This document shows, piece by piece, positions 13,383 to 29,313 of a stretch of 64,000 nucleotides of DNA. This stretch comes from Pocillopora verrucosa (Eukaryota > Cnidaria > Anthozoa > Scleractinia > Pocilloporidae), in NCBI RefSeq assembly GCF_036669915.1, contig NC_089325.1, forward strand, positions 6,325,400 through 6,389,399. Reading direction: 5' to 3'. Position 1 is the stretch's first letter, and every line of letters starts with the position of its first letter. Made by a program: the position numbers and the translations under genes. Below the pieces are notes generated by a model, which had not been told where the DNA came from, searched no databases, and was given only the letters and a program-made list of their open reading frames with translations.

Positions 13383-16016
13383 ATGAACAGTACATGCAAC
13401 ATGACAAAAACCGTGGATCGATTCAACAGCAGCGGTCTCGAATTCACTTATCCGATGAACTCGCAGCATGCGCCAGGAAGGAGTAGAGCACAACTTCAGC
13501 CGTACAATAGTGCGCAAACCAACAACACTGGAGCTTATCATGTTACACCATGCTTTCGCTACCGCCAAACACAAGCTCCCGAGCAAGTACCGTTGGACTG
13601 GAACATTCCTCTCCTTCCAGAGATCTGCAATGGCTTCCCAACAGTTTCTCAGTCTTTAGTACAAGACTTGAATTCAGCGTTACCACCCTTTGGTGCAAGG
13701 GTCTACCCAAACAGAGGCCGGACGTCCTGCGGAGAAGATGCTCTCCAGTGTTTCACTACCTTTACAGGTGGGTTTTTTATATTTCCCCCACGTCTTATCA
13801 TTCACTTAAAAATAAGCCAGCGGCTGACTTTTCACACGCAAATTAACGCTATATTTACACCCAAGGCTCAACTTCGCACTTTTAAGAATCTCACAATTAC
13901 GTGAATTGCCCTTTGCTCTTGTCGTCAAAAATGTGATGTGAATCATCTTGTCAAAGAAGACAACCAAGCTTACATTGAAGTTTTCATGGTATAAGAATGA
14001 TCGGAAATATTGTTTTTGACGCCTTTAGCCGCTTACCGTACTTCTTATCCGCGAAGGTATAACTAAAACTCGTGACGCCGGTGTAGGAATTTCGCGCGTT
14101 GAACATTTGCCGAAGGTCTTAAAATGACGCATTGAACGTCTTTTCGACGTAAATACTTCTTCCTCGGTGACTCAGTTGGGTGATTTCTCCTCAGCTTGAG
14201 AGAGATGTTTTGTAAAGAAAACAGGACTAACCATTACTCAGCTGACAATCGATTTATTGAAAATGTAATTACTAAAAGGCCGCCCAAGAAGATAGGAACG
14301 TTCTCTGCGTTCTTCGAATAAGGGCATCCAAGAAAGCCAAATTGAGCTCTTTGAGATCGTTGAGTGAGTACTCTACAGAAGTTCCGCTGTGTTTGAATCT
14401 TTTCGTCGTGTTCACATGCACAATTTTATTTACTTAAACTTCATTAAGCGATTTTGCTAAACGTTCAATTCCTAATGTCATTAAATTTTGTTGACAAAGT
14501 AAAACAACTAAAAAAGGAATCTAATTGGAGCTCTGACTTCAGTCCTATCAGCGAGAACCCCTTCTCGATTTCTGTACTTGTCATTCAAGTCTGTCTGGGA
14601 GTGACCGTGTATTCACAGAGAAGACTTCACATTTGAGAAAAACAACTAAATTTGATCAATGAAATGGTTTGATTTATCAAGACTATATTACTTCGAAACC
14701 AGTGACAAACCAGGTTGTAAACTCAGTTATTGATGAAGTTCCAATTTCCCGCATGCGACGAAGGAGATCGCAAACATTCCAACTCTATTCATGAAGCTGT
14801 GACTTTGCACTGACTATGTTCTGTGGAATGATTTATGTGCGTCAATCGCGCACTCATGTTCGAGGTGAGGTTTCAACCTAAGGGCTTCAGTAACACGTTT
14901 GATCTCATACAGAAATTAGCTTGTTAGCACAAGCTCTGGAAACAACTCAGGCTGACCACAAAATCCTTCCGTGTCATTATTTCAATTCCCTGATCTCTTC
15001 GCTAATCCATAGTTACGCTGTTTTTGTGATTGTGCATCAAATTAACCGTAGAATAGCTAATTTACTTTTATAGTAGATCGTTGTGACTTGATCTTCTAGC
15101 CAGGAAAGTAAAAGCTGAGGATTACTCAACCAAATATTTGCTCTGAGCTCGTAGTATACTGTAGATCATTGCAGATCACGATAGAGCACAAAATGGCCGA
15201 AAGATTGTATGTTGGAAACCTAACGTAGTTTTTAATTTAATTAGGAAATGATTCGAAAAATTGTGCCATCAAAGCACAGTGTCTGAGCAAGAGCTGTTTA
15301 ATTTTAACGTTCAGGCTCCTCGGTGCGTTTGTGCGTGAACAATTTTGGTTAGAATTTTACTTTAAGTGCCATTGTCCCGAGTAATTTAGGCTGGGTCCGA
15401 CGGCGAACAGATGCCAGCCGTTAATTAAATGCAATAAGCACTTTTTTAGTAAAAAATGGTATTTTAATCCATTTTGATTTACGATCCGTCAAACATTTAA
15501 CAGAACGGATAAGCTTAGTCAGGCAAATTTAATTCTTTATAGCACTTAAGTTCAGTAATCTTCTTCGGTCAAAGAACACTTAAACGAAGACTCGAAAACG
15601 CTTTTAGAGTTTGAAATGCTGTTTCTGAATCGTTCATTTCCAAACGTCATACCGGTTAGATGCGGCATATTCACCAGACTAACACAGTACCATAAATCTT
15701 TGTGTTATTTTCGTCAGAAGAGAGACCAAAAGGTCGGGGAAGGGAATCTTGGTCGTCCGCCACGGTGCGCTCCCGAGCTAGAACAGCGTACACAACAAGA
15801 CAGCAAGTCGAGTTGGAAAAAGAGTTTCTATTTAGCCGATACATAACCCGTGCGCGAAGAATAGAGCTGGCCAAGTCTTTAAGTCTCTCGGAAAAACACA
15901 TCAAGATATGGTTCCAAAACCGAAGAATGAAAATGAAAAAGAACGAGACCACGTTTGAAAGCACAAAGACAAGCCCCAATGAAATCCGAAGATTGTACAG
16001 CATGGTGGATGATTGA
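13383..16016 (+). CDS. Hox-type homeobox transcription factor (posterior/Hox9-like, Anthox-type), two exons
   Basis: Exons are 13383-13767 and 15718-16016. The donor CAG|GTGGGT and acceptor TCGTCAG join in phase 1, giving 227 residues. The homeodomain spans residues 146-205 with WFQNRR (W48, F49, Q50, N51) and the ANTP-class LEKEF block. Helix 3 ends RRMKMKK, as in vertebrate Hox9 proteins, and LEKEFLF is also posterior-like. A tryptophan sits exactly six residues before the homeodomain (ESW, residue 140), where Abd-B/Hox9 proteins carry their PBC-binding W. No canonical YPWM hexapeptide is visible; YPMN at residues 23-26 is too far from the homeodomain. The exon 1 product (128 codons) is rich in Asn, Gln, Ser and Pro with no known domain. 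The known role of the family is sequence-specific DNA binding in axial patterning. The best guess is an ortholog of an anthozoan posterior-type Anthox gene; exact orthology needs a tree. Confidence 0.9.
13768..15717 (+). other. Single Hox intron (1.95 kb)
   Basis: The intron lies upstream of the homeobox, ending eleven codons before the -6 tryptophan, the usual place for a Hox intron. No second ORF or repeat was recognised inside. AT-rich patches such as TTAATTAAATGCAATAA near 15420 could be homeodomain-binding sites, but nothing proves it. Confidence 0.6.
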
Positions 16017-18278
16017 CTTAGTAACATGTCCACGCACATCTTTTTTAATGGTTGGAAATTTTTGATGTTGATGTTGCATTTGCCTATATATACACTGTAC
16101 ATTTTGATGTTGTATACTGAAAAGTTTGCAGTCATTTTTGTAGGACAAAACAAATTCGCCAACACATGTAAATATTTCACCAGACAACAATATTACGAAA
16201 CTTACTAAATTTCCCTCAAAATTTCACCACGCGTGTCTACAATCGATAGGTACAGGATACTCCTGCTTAAATTTGTTTCTGCCTTGAATTTTGTACAATT
16301 AACCTCTGAAGTGTTGTCGATATTTTGCGTCCAACTTGTTAAGAAACAATCAACTTAACACGTCAGCCGGATTTCCTTTCCGGCAGAGAGAGAGATGTTG
16401 TTTATACCACGAAGCGGGCCACAGCTACGCTTAATAGCTGAGAGATTCATTCAAACGCACAGTGGGATATACTTTCAAGAATACTAAGTCATTAGTTCTT
16501 CATGATCAGTTGCTATACGTCTGATTTGTATCACATAAGAAATTTTGACTTTCCCTTATTAAATTAAGGGTTCAGTATGTGCAAATGGTTTCAATTTATT
16601 TCGGTACGATAGACCTCGACAGATACCTCCCATGCATTTTAAAGTATTCTAGTCTTGGAACCTACCTTTTTCAAAGTGGCTGAATATTTTTCGTTCTAGC
16701 TATTTAACGAAAGGTGTTTCATTTTGTATTTCGCAATGCAGCCTCCTCAAACCTCAAATTTAATTTTCATCCATTCGGCCGGTGTAAAATCAACAGTCAT
16801 CATTTATACCTTATTATTTCATTGTGAGTTTCAGTTCAGTTCAGTTCCTCTTTTTAAAGTCAGTTGTTAAAGAGGTTTACAAGAAAGAAATAAAACACTA
16901 TTTTAAATCTTATCACTAGATCCTTTCAGTGGGAAATATTAACCTCCATGTTCAAAATTTGACCTCAATGAAACATGTGTTAAATTCTTTGGAAGACATT
17001 CAGTTTGGTTCCGAGTTAAAGACTGAAGTCCGTTTTGCAGTATAGTATTCCATAGTGATATTTTTATGATATGCATGGTGGTCTTCTTGTGCCTGCTCAG
17101 TCTGTCCTTCAACCTATCTGTCGGTGAAGTCTTATTCAATTTACTTTGAAAAAAAAATGTCCACTTGCGATTGAAATAATAAACAAACTTTGTAAGAAAA
17201 AAAAAACGAAAGCTTATAACAGCATTCCTTTTTTTTTACACCCGATCTATAAGAAATTACTTTAAATCATTGAAGAGATTGCACCTTAAACTTTTTTCAA
17301 CTGATTAAAACTACATTCTCTTGGTAATCACGTGAATTATAGTCATTGCATAAAAGAGAAAGCAGTTGGTGATCAGAGTTGGGGATGAAAGGGTTTGATA
17401 TAAAGGGATTTTTATATTCTGAGGATATTTATGTAAAATTCATCGATTTTCTTTCCATGTGAAAGAAATGCAACTTTACCCCGGCCACTTAACGAGAAAC
17501 TGAATTAGAAAAGCAAATTTTCTAATAGTCCATTCCGAAGAATCTTGAAGTCTGACCTGGCTAAATAATGACGCTTAGAGAGGAAGGTGGATAATTAAAT
17601 ATCAATTATTCGGTAGCTACACCCAAACTTGCGTCAAAGTTTATTACACGAAAAAATTATCAAACTCAACCTGCATCCGGATATCACGAGTCAACAATAT
17701 TAGGAGGCATTTCCGTTTACTCACTTAGACACCACTATCAAACAATTTTTTTAACCGTCGAGTTACAAAGTGATATATGATGTCACAGGCGACACCTCTT
17801 AGTAACTGATGTGGGATGGTCATCCGAGATGGAAAAACGGGGTAATTTTGAAGTGGAACAATGGCATGAAAACTTCTTTGTAATAAGAAATAGCGGATGA
17901 AAGACATTTTGATTTGACAAAGAAAAAAACAATAACAACAAAGACAGCTTATCGAAGTTCCAAGGGTGTGAAATATGTAAAACAAACACAGTTCAACTAG
18001 ATTTAACGATGTGTCAAGGGCGTGGGGAAATGTAGAGTGGTTTTGACGGAAAAACGCAACCGGATATCAAGGTCCTGTTTCATGTTTAAACCTTCCCTTT
18101 TTTCATTCCTGGAGTTCACTTTGGCTTGCCAATGTTAAAAAAAGTGACTCGTAAACATCAAGTGAAGGATTAAAATGACCGAACTAGTGACAAAGAGATG
18201 GTTGTCGTAAAACTGGGGTTGAAAATTCATGCAAATTTTCGGCCCACTTTCAAAATCATTAGTCCTCCTCAAGCCAAT

Positions 18279-18312
<34 letters not shown>

Positions 18313-19309
18313 CCAGCTAATTCAGTTGAAATTTTCGCCAACATCATCAGTGACTATGTTGTTTAAATAACCGTTAAAAATCCCGGTGGCGTTTCCCCAG
18401 TGGGCACAAAAACAAACAAAAACCTAAACAAATAGATTTTCCGAAATACAGGAGGTTTTAAGGACTGTTAGGCACGCCTTGACTGCTATTTCAATCCGCG
18501 TGCAAATAAGGAAAATCGTATTATGGAACTCAAACTTAACAATTCAATTAAGAGTCGAAGGTTTTGGACGAAAATCCTCTCTTGGATTTGAAGAGATTAT
18601 GGCTTTATTAAACCATGTCCTCAGGTTGATTCATAACTTGAAATGTATCGACGTGGTACACTGTTGTAGATTCATACACTTTTGCGGCAAGACTTGAGAA
18701 AATCACCGCACAACCACATAAAAATTCATTACTTTGTTTTAAGCATTTATCTTTTTCTCGCGGTCTTCCAAAGTTCTACTTTATCTTCACAAACATTCCG
18801 TCTACATAAGCCTGAATGACGCCGCTTTAAGCTCCTCATACGGGGTACCGTTACAAAGATTAGCTCATTATGGTATCTCTGACACAATAGCAATTAATTT
18901 CTGTCAAAGGCGTATATCCTCTCATCATTCACGACTGGCCGCCGTTTTAATGGCATTAAAATGTGCGGAATGCGCATGCTCTAACCGGCTATTAGGTCCC
19001 AGTCCTTTACACGCGCTGCAAGTATCCAACTCCCGCGAAGTTTATGGCAAAATTTCTTTCTGTGCTTTCAGCTGTTTATGAATTCATTTTGGCAACAAAA
19101 TTGTTCCATTCGATCGATTGAGACAAAGCTATTTAATCGCCACTTGGCGCGAAAGTTAAAAAAAATATTTCGGAGCCTGTTTTGCGATTATATCTAAGAT
19201 GCTAGACATGACTAAAATGGTTGCAACGAGGTTTCTTTCGCTGTCATCTGAACTCCATAATAGAATGCGTGAGATGCGTGAAACGTGATAAACATGAAAG
19301 TTCATTCAA
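16017..19309. other. Intergenic stretch between Hox and HPF1
   Basis: This includes the Hox 3' UTR, whose end is not determined; AATAAA occurs near 16888. A short TTCAG repeat lies near 16830 and a 32-base T run lies at 18281-18312. No coding region is recognised. The Hox and HPF1 genes converge here (tail to tail). Confidence 0.45.
18281..18312. repeat. Poly-T homopolymer, 32 bases
   Basis: There are 32 uninterrupted T residues. The run could be the A-tail of a minus-strand retroposed sequence or a simple microsatellite. No retroposon body is recognised next to it. Confidence 0.8.
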
Positions 19310-22198
19310 TCAGGATGGAAGTTGGGTTAGTGAAGTCCTGTTTCGGTTCTTGACATGAATCTCTGCTATCTCCGCAAACTCGTCTCTGCCAAGTAATCTG
19401 TACCCAAGAGGCAACAGCTGTAAGATGGTGTTGTGAAAACGTTCGCTTCCAAAACAGAACAGGTCTAGTCCCAGCTCGAGTCCCATGCCATAATCACATT
19501 CGTCATTCGCAAACTGTACCAGAGTCATGATTTCTTGGAGATCTTCCGAACCTTGCTCTTTCTCTCTTTCAGTTTTACCTTCCGTGATACGCTTGAGAAT
19601 TTTTTTCAGTTCACCTGTTTGCCAAGAATTAAGGACAATTGCAAAGTGAGGGAAAATTGTTACCAGGTTTAAGCAATTTTGGCTTTGGCCTGAAAATCAA
19701 ATAAGCAAAGACCTGAGAATCCAACCACTAATCTGAACCCACATAGGTTGCTACATAAAGTCACTGAATCATTAAAGGCACATTTCAGTGTGTACTACAT
19801 ATGGAAAGTTTTGAATGGGGTTACTCCTTAGATCAAAGCAATGGTCACCAGAACTCACCATCAGTCACAGTAAGAGGGCGATATCCAACATCATTTGCAT
19901 CCACAGGGACTACAATCCCAGCTTTATGAAAAGTCTTGCTAACAACCCTCTTGTTCCTAGCTTTGATTGCAGGTGTTACTATCTCAATGCTGTATTTCAA
20001 CTTTTTTGCTTGCACTGTCAATGAAGCTTGTAGAGCTTTCAGTGACTTTTGTTTGGATTTAGCACTGGACATCTTCATAAAATCGCTAAGAAACTTGCTA
20101 CAACACAATGTCAGAGAAGAATAGACAGGCATTGTCAGATGGCAGTTAATATAATAAGAGTATTGAAATTAATCCTTGTGTATTAAAATTAATCCTAAAC
20201 TTGAGTGCTATTATGTGCTTCCTGGACTGGAAAGTGTCTAGGGGTGGGAGGGCAATAATTTAACTGAAAACAACTGTTGAGGAGGTGACCATCTCCTTAG
20301 CCAACAGTTAATTTTATTTACCTGACTGCAGCGAAAAGGTTTTCTCCTAGCACTGTGAACTCACAAGTCTTCTCAGCCTGGTTAGAGGCTACAAACACAG
20401 GAGGACTCTTAGGGTCATCTCTGAGAAACAACAAGAGCTGGTTATGGTCAATGACTGTATAACTGATACAAAAGGAAATTAATTGATTAAAATATGTCTG
20501 GCAATGGTAAATTTTTCATCAAGGCACTAACACCAAGTCTCTTTTCCCTTGTCAAACTCTTTTGTCTTATGTTTTAATTACTAGAGGCATTGACCCATAT
20601 ATATTTACTCAGTTACAACACTTAGTGCATTGTATTCTGAAGGAATATAGGCCTTTGACCTGACTGTTCTGTTATCAATATAGCTATTAATAATTTAATG
20701 TTCTGTTTCCATTCTGTTGTGCTCTTACAGGCCTGCACAAGAACAGTGTTCAAACTCACAACAAAGTGGTATATTGTAAATGATTCACATTTGCCAATTT
20801 TAATCTGAGTTAATTTAAGGTAGCCAATCTTTACTATCCTCTATAAATTGTGTTTCTCCTGTTCTGTACTACAGAATATCAACATTTGAATATTTATTTC
20901 TTGTAAAAGTTTATTTCCTGGCTCAGTAATAAAGACACAAAACTTTACAGCATTGCTCATTTAAATGTTCTTGTTGATAATTTTGTTCACAAATCTTACC
21001 TGTAATAACCCACATGATATCCTGTTTTATCATCCCCTTTTAGGACAGTTAAGAATTCTGGTGGATCATAGTAATATCTCCAATGGAGGTGATATGATGT
21101 GATGTCTGACTCACTGATGTCATCAAATGATCCAGATAATATATCATATGGACCAACCAGCTTTAAGCCAAGAGAATCACTTAATGCCCCTACAGATGAA
21201 GAGAACAAAATAAATATCTAGAGTCCTGTTGGTGGATTCTGCAAATTGATCCACCCTAAGTGTGGTGTTCATTTTCTGTCATTAAGAACAAAATGATAAG
21301 CGGGAAGAATTAATTTTTGACAGCTGATTGTAGAAAACCTCTTCACTCCTTCATGTAATCAAAGTTCCAATTTCTCTCTAAAAAATTCAACATATTCTCT
21401 AATAAGAGATCAGGAGGATGAAGAAAATTATCTGGCTGGCAACAAATTCTCTGAACTAACAGACAGAAAAGTATATAGCCCTAATTAAGGAGAAAGTATG
21501 CTAAAATCTTAAGCATAAGAGTTAACAAATTTTAAACTTACCACATGGATTATCGCTTTTGATGGTCTTGCAAAACTCCCAAAAATCAAAGAAGTCTTGA
21601 GGAAGGTCAACTTTGAGTGCTTCTCTCAGTTTGTCTTTGACATCTGAGACGTTTGTCTCCTCTTTGTCTGGAAAAAAAAATAAAGCTTCATCTCGTCAGT
21701 TAAGATCTAATCCTAACGCTTTAGAATAAGGTTGATGAGGTCACTCACCGATGTAAATTGTGGAAATAAAATTTTCAAGCTGATTACCTTTCGCAGGGCG
21801 CTTGCTAAATGTCACCTACTTAACAGTATCGTATAAACAGCTGCAATTGCATCGAGTTTGATTAGATTTCTTTCTCTCGGAAAGATTTGAAAGAGTATAA
21901 ATTTGAAGGATAACTTTTAAAGATGGTGGAAAGTTTCGAAAAATTAAAAACATCAGACTTCAATTTAAATTCTATTAACTGCAATTTAATTAAGCCTGAC
22001 TTGTAACTTTTATACTTCGAGCATTTCATTTCCATAATACTTGATCTCGAAACAAATAATTTAGGCATTGCTATAATAAATCATTTTACTTGTTGCCTTA
22101 GCCGACTGCTCTTGTTCTTCAATCTTCTTGTCCCGATCTAAGATTCTCTTCTCGGTTTTCCTTCGCTTTTTGGCCGGAGAGCGAGCTTCGTCCGCCAT
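19310..22198 (-). CDS. HPF1: HPF1, histone PARylation factor 1, six exons
   Basis: Exons on the minus strand: 22198-22090, 21667-21542, 21189-21000, 20420-20322, 20097-19859, 19614-19310. All junctions are GT-AG and in frame, giving 355 residues (human about 346). Conserved blocks include [36 protein letters not shown] and [18 protein letters not shown]1 docks onto PARP1 or PARP2 and supplies a catalytic glutamate (human Glu284) that redirects ADP-ribosylation to serine on histones; the equivalent here is Glu293 within FANDEC. The N-terminus carries a basic KKRRKTEKR stretch (residues 10-18) fitting a nuclear localisation signal. Some invertebrate HPF1 proteins have an N-terminal PBZ zinc finger; none is present here. 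The start is the first ATG of exon 1 and has no competing upstream frame. Confidence 0.96.
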
Positions 22199-25142
22199 GT
22201 TGAATCACAGCAGCAAGTTGGCGGGAACTTGGCGCCAAGATGCTCGTTCCCAGGAATGTTTACTTAGCATTAGCGTTTACCCAGTCCACTGGAGTGTCTG
22301 CCTGCATAATGAGCATGCTAACACTTGTCGGGTAGAAGTTGTTTTCTTGATCTGACGCCAAATTTTCGTAACTAATTTAAAAGAAAACGTGTAACAGCTA
22401 GAGGGGAGAATTAACACTCCCAAGACCAAGTTGCATAGAGACGGAATAACACTATCCAACGAATAAATCGCTCTCCAACAAATAAGTGATAACCAAGAGT
22501 ACTGCGCTATCCACTAGATAGAGTTATCTTGTGGTTGACGCTATCAAACCTCCAAACATCCGGGGACAGACCTTAGGAGTCAAAGGGTTAATGTGTAGAT
22601 ATACTAAAGAAAACAAAGCCAAAAAAAGGGAGAACGTCTACAACTGGTGTACCTCGCCAGAAGAATGAAACATTTGTTGCCCTAATGATTCGACTAAGCG
22701 CTCTCCTTCCACAAAGCACCCCCTCTCCAATAAGCGCCCCTCATCGAATCTTATTTTTGTTAATAGGCGCCCCTATTCTAAAAAGCGTCCGTGTTGAGTT
22801 AGCACTCTCATTCTAATAAGCACCTCTTATTCTAATAAACACCCCTATTCTGTTTCGGTGCTGGCACTGCTAGAGTACATGTAAATTGAGATCAACCGTA
22901 GTTCATCTTCCTGACTGTTATTTTTCACCTAAAGCCCTACTTCAAAAACAGTGGTCTCAGTCTCTCGGTTTTTATAGCCACGTATATGCACAGTTCCTTC
23001 AAACGAATAACATTGTCTTAAAAGCTGTGTGAAGATTGTTTAGCGGGTCGATCTGGCCAGGTAGGATACTAGTACAACAACTCAGTTTTCCAGTCCAATT
23101 GATTCTTTTCAAATAAACATCAAAGCTTTGTTTCGCACATTCTGCTGTTTCGCAAAGTAGAAAGAAGCGCCCCGTTTCGTTAATTAGGAACCAAACGTTG
23201 ATAACCTCCCTAGGCGCTAAATCAAATCATTACGGTAAGTCTTAGCCGGGGTAAAAAAAACTTCATTTACAATTAACTTGTTTGATCAGTTTAATAAAGA
23301 GGTGACTGATTAATACCAAAGATGAAAAAAAGAAAAAAACCCACAAAAACACAAAAACAACTATAAACACATCAATTTTCCTCCACTTTATTGACACCAA
23401 TATAACAACAACGCTTTACTACCCAGTAACTAATAAACTGCACATATAACCCTCACCTTACCAACATAGTACTTATAACTCAACCAATGTAAAAACCTAA
23501 TCAATAAAAAATAAATTAGCATAACTCTTCCTTTGAAATTAATGGTGCCAGCACCAAAGATACACATGCCAGCATGTGCAAATCAACTGGGAAAAACACA
23601 GAGCAAAGATAGGATTGTTACAACAATTGCCTGTTACAACAATTGCCTGAAGTGAAATAACTTTAGTTTGAAGGAAAAGAAAATAATGGCAAAACCAGTA
23701 CAACAGTCAGTTGTTCAAAAGGTAGGAAAAAATTTCCTGGATTGTGAACTATCAGTTACAAGACACTGTCCAGCTCTTGAACAACCATGACCAACTGTGC
23801 AAGAAACACAAAAATCTAGCCAAAACATAAAATCGAACATATTTTCAGTTGAGTTCAATAAACTATGACAAGAGTAATCGCAACAGTCACTAAAACCAAA
23901 GGTAAACATCACAAGAGCTGATAAGAGGTCAAAGCAAACACAAGCAAACCGCCTAAAAGAAAGAAAATTGCAAGTGACCAAGTTGCAAATGGCTTCCTAG
24001 ATTGGTGGGAGGGTGGCAAACATTTTTTAAACCAATCAAAGAGTGAGGCAAAGCAAAACCATTGCAATTCCAAATTACCAGTGAAACTCAACTTAAAATT
24101 GCTCAAGAGGAAATACCTCAAACTTGGAACTCCAAGGCAATAGAAACAACAGATTGCATAAATAAATACGTAAAGCTTCTATTGTGTGCAAAGAATTTGG
24201 ATTCTCTAACCTATTGGCATTAAGATAAACATTAATATTATACAAACTCCTTCTACAAGGCCATTACAGCTCAACCCTCACATGACTTAAAACCTTAAAC
24301 AATATCACTTAAAAATATCTCTAAATTCATTCTTAATAGAGGCTGAAAATTAATTTATATTCCTCACAAGCAATAGTTGGATCATTGATCACTTACATAC
24401 TGATATAAGCTATGATAACCCTAGTACTACCTCCTGTGATATTGTCCTCTCTACTGGAAAAAGCAGGAATCCATATTCAAGACAGTTTTCTGGGCTTTAC
24501 TAGTTATTTACATAAAATAGCTAAAATCTCTTCAAACAAGGCAATGAGCTGTACCAGGGCTACCCAATATTTTTTGGGTAGTCACATTTTAATTGGTAAA
24601 TCAATGAGATCAAGTTGTTCTGTTATTGGCAGTAGAAATATGGTCAATTTCTTCCCCTTTGCTTTGTGTGACCTGAAGATTTAAAAGCTCTTCCCCTCTA
24701 ACCTGGTTGACCTACATGGCTGAATAGGCATGCAGACAAGAGATCCTGCAAAAGATCCTGCAATAACTCCTCTCTGTCTCTCTTCAAAACTCAAGGATAA
24801 ATCATTGGATAAAAAATAGGAATTGGTTATAACTTATGGACATATATGTAAATACATGAATAAAGAACTTTTTTAAATTTGTCTTTCATATAAAAATAAA
24901 GTCATTTAGACTGAGACTGCATGATCAACCAGGAATTAAAATTAAACTTATAAGTTAACTACAGGATTGTATGGATCCTGAGTTAACTTAGCAGTTCATC
25001 AGAAAACTAAAGACTTTCAATTATTATTGATAAATTTATCATAAATTTGCAATTTACAACAGTGTATATTACAGATTACAAATTATCTTATGAAATATAC
25101 AATTCTAGAATTATAACAGGAAGGTGAAACATTCTGGAGTCA
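22199..25142. other. HPF1 5' flank and CHIC 3' flank/UTR, no coding exon seen
   Basis: 22316-22450 resembles dispersed repeats at 58010-58195 and 61945-62110 (shared GTAGAAGTTGTT..TTGATCT and GTGTAACAGCTAGAGGGGAGAA blocks). 22681-22860 is a degenerate ATAAGCGCCCC tandem. A 16-bp motif (GTTACAACAATTGCCT) is repeated twice at 23616-23648. Minus-strand AATAAA (plus TTTATT at 23387) could mark a long CHIC 3' end, but this is uncertain. Confidence 0.4.
22681..22860. repeat. Degenerate tandem repeat based on ATAAGCGCCCC
   Basis: Imperfect copies of TTCTAATAAGCGCCCCT-like units recur about every 20-25 bases, with substitutions (AATAAGCACC, AATAAACACC, AATAGGCGCC). There is no ORF. This is a satellite-like or transposon-internal repeat. 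Confidence 0.65.

Positions 25143-29313
<4,171 letters not shown>

Noticed and set aside
13383-13767. YPMN near the Hox N-terminus as the hexapeptide
   Set aside because: It is more than 100 residues from the homeodomain and lacks the core Trp; the W at -6 is the better PBC-contact candidate.
9125-16016. A Hox-linked microRNA of the miR-10/miR-100 type
   Set aside because: I looked for the CCCGTAGATCCGAAC-type core on both strands around the Hox gene and did not see it.
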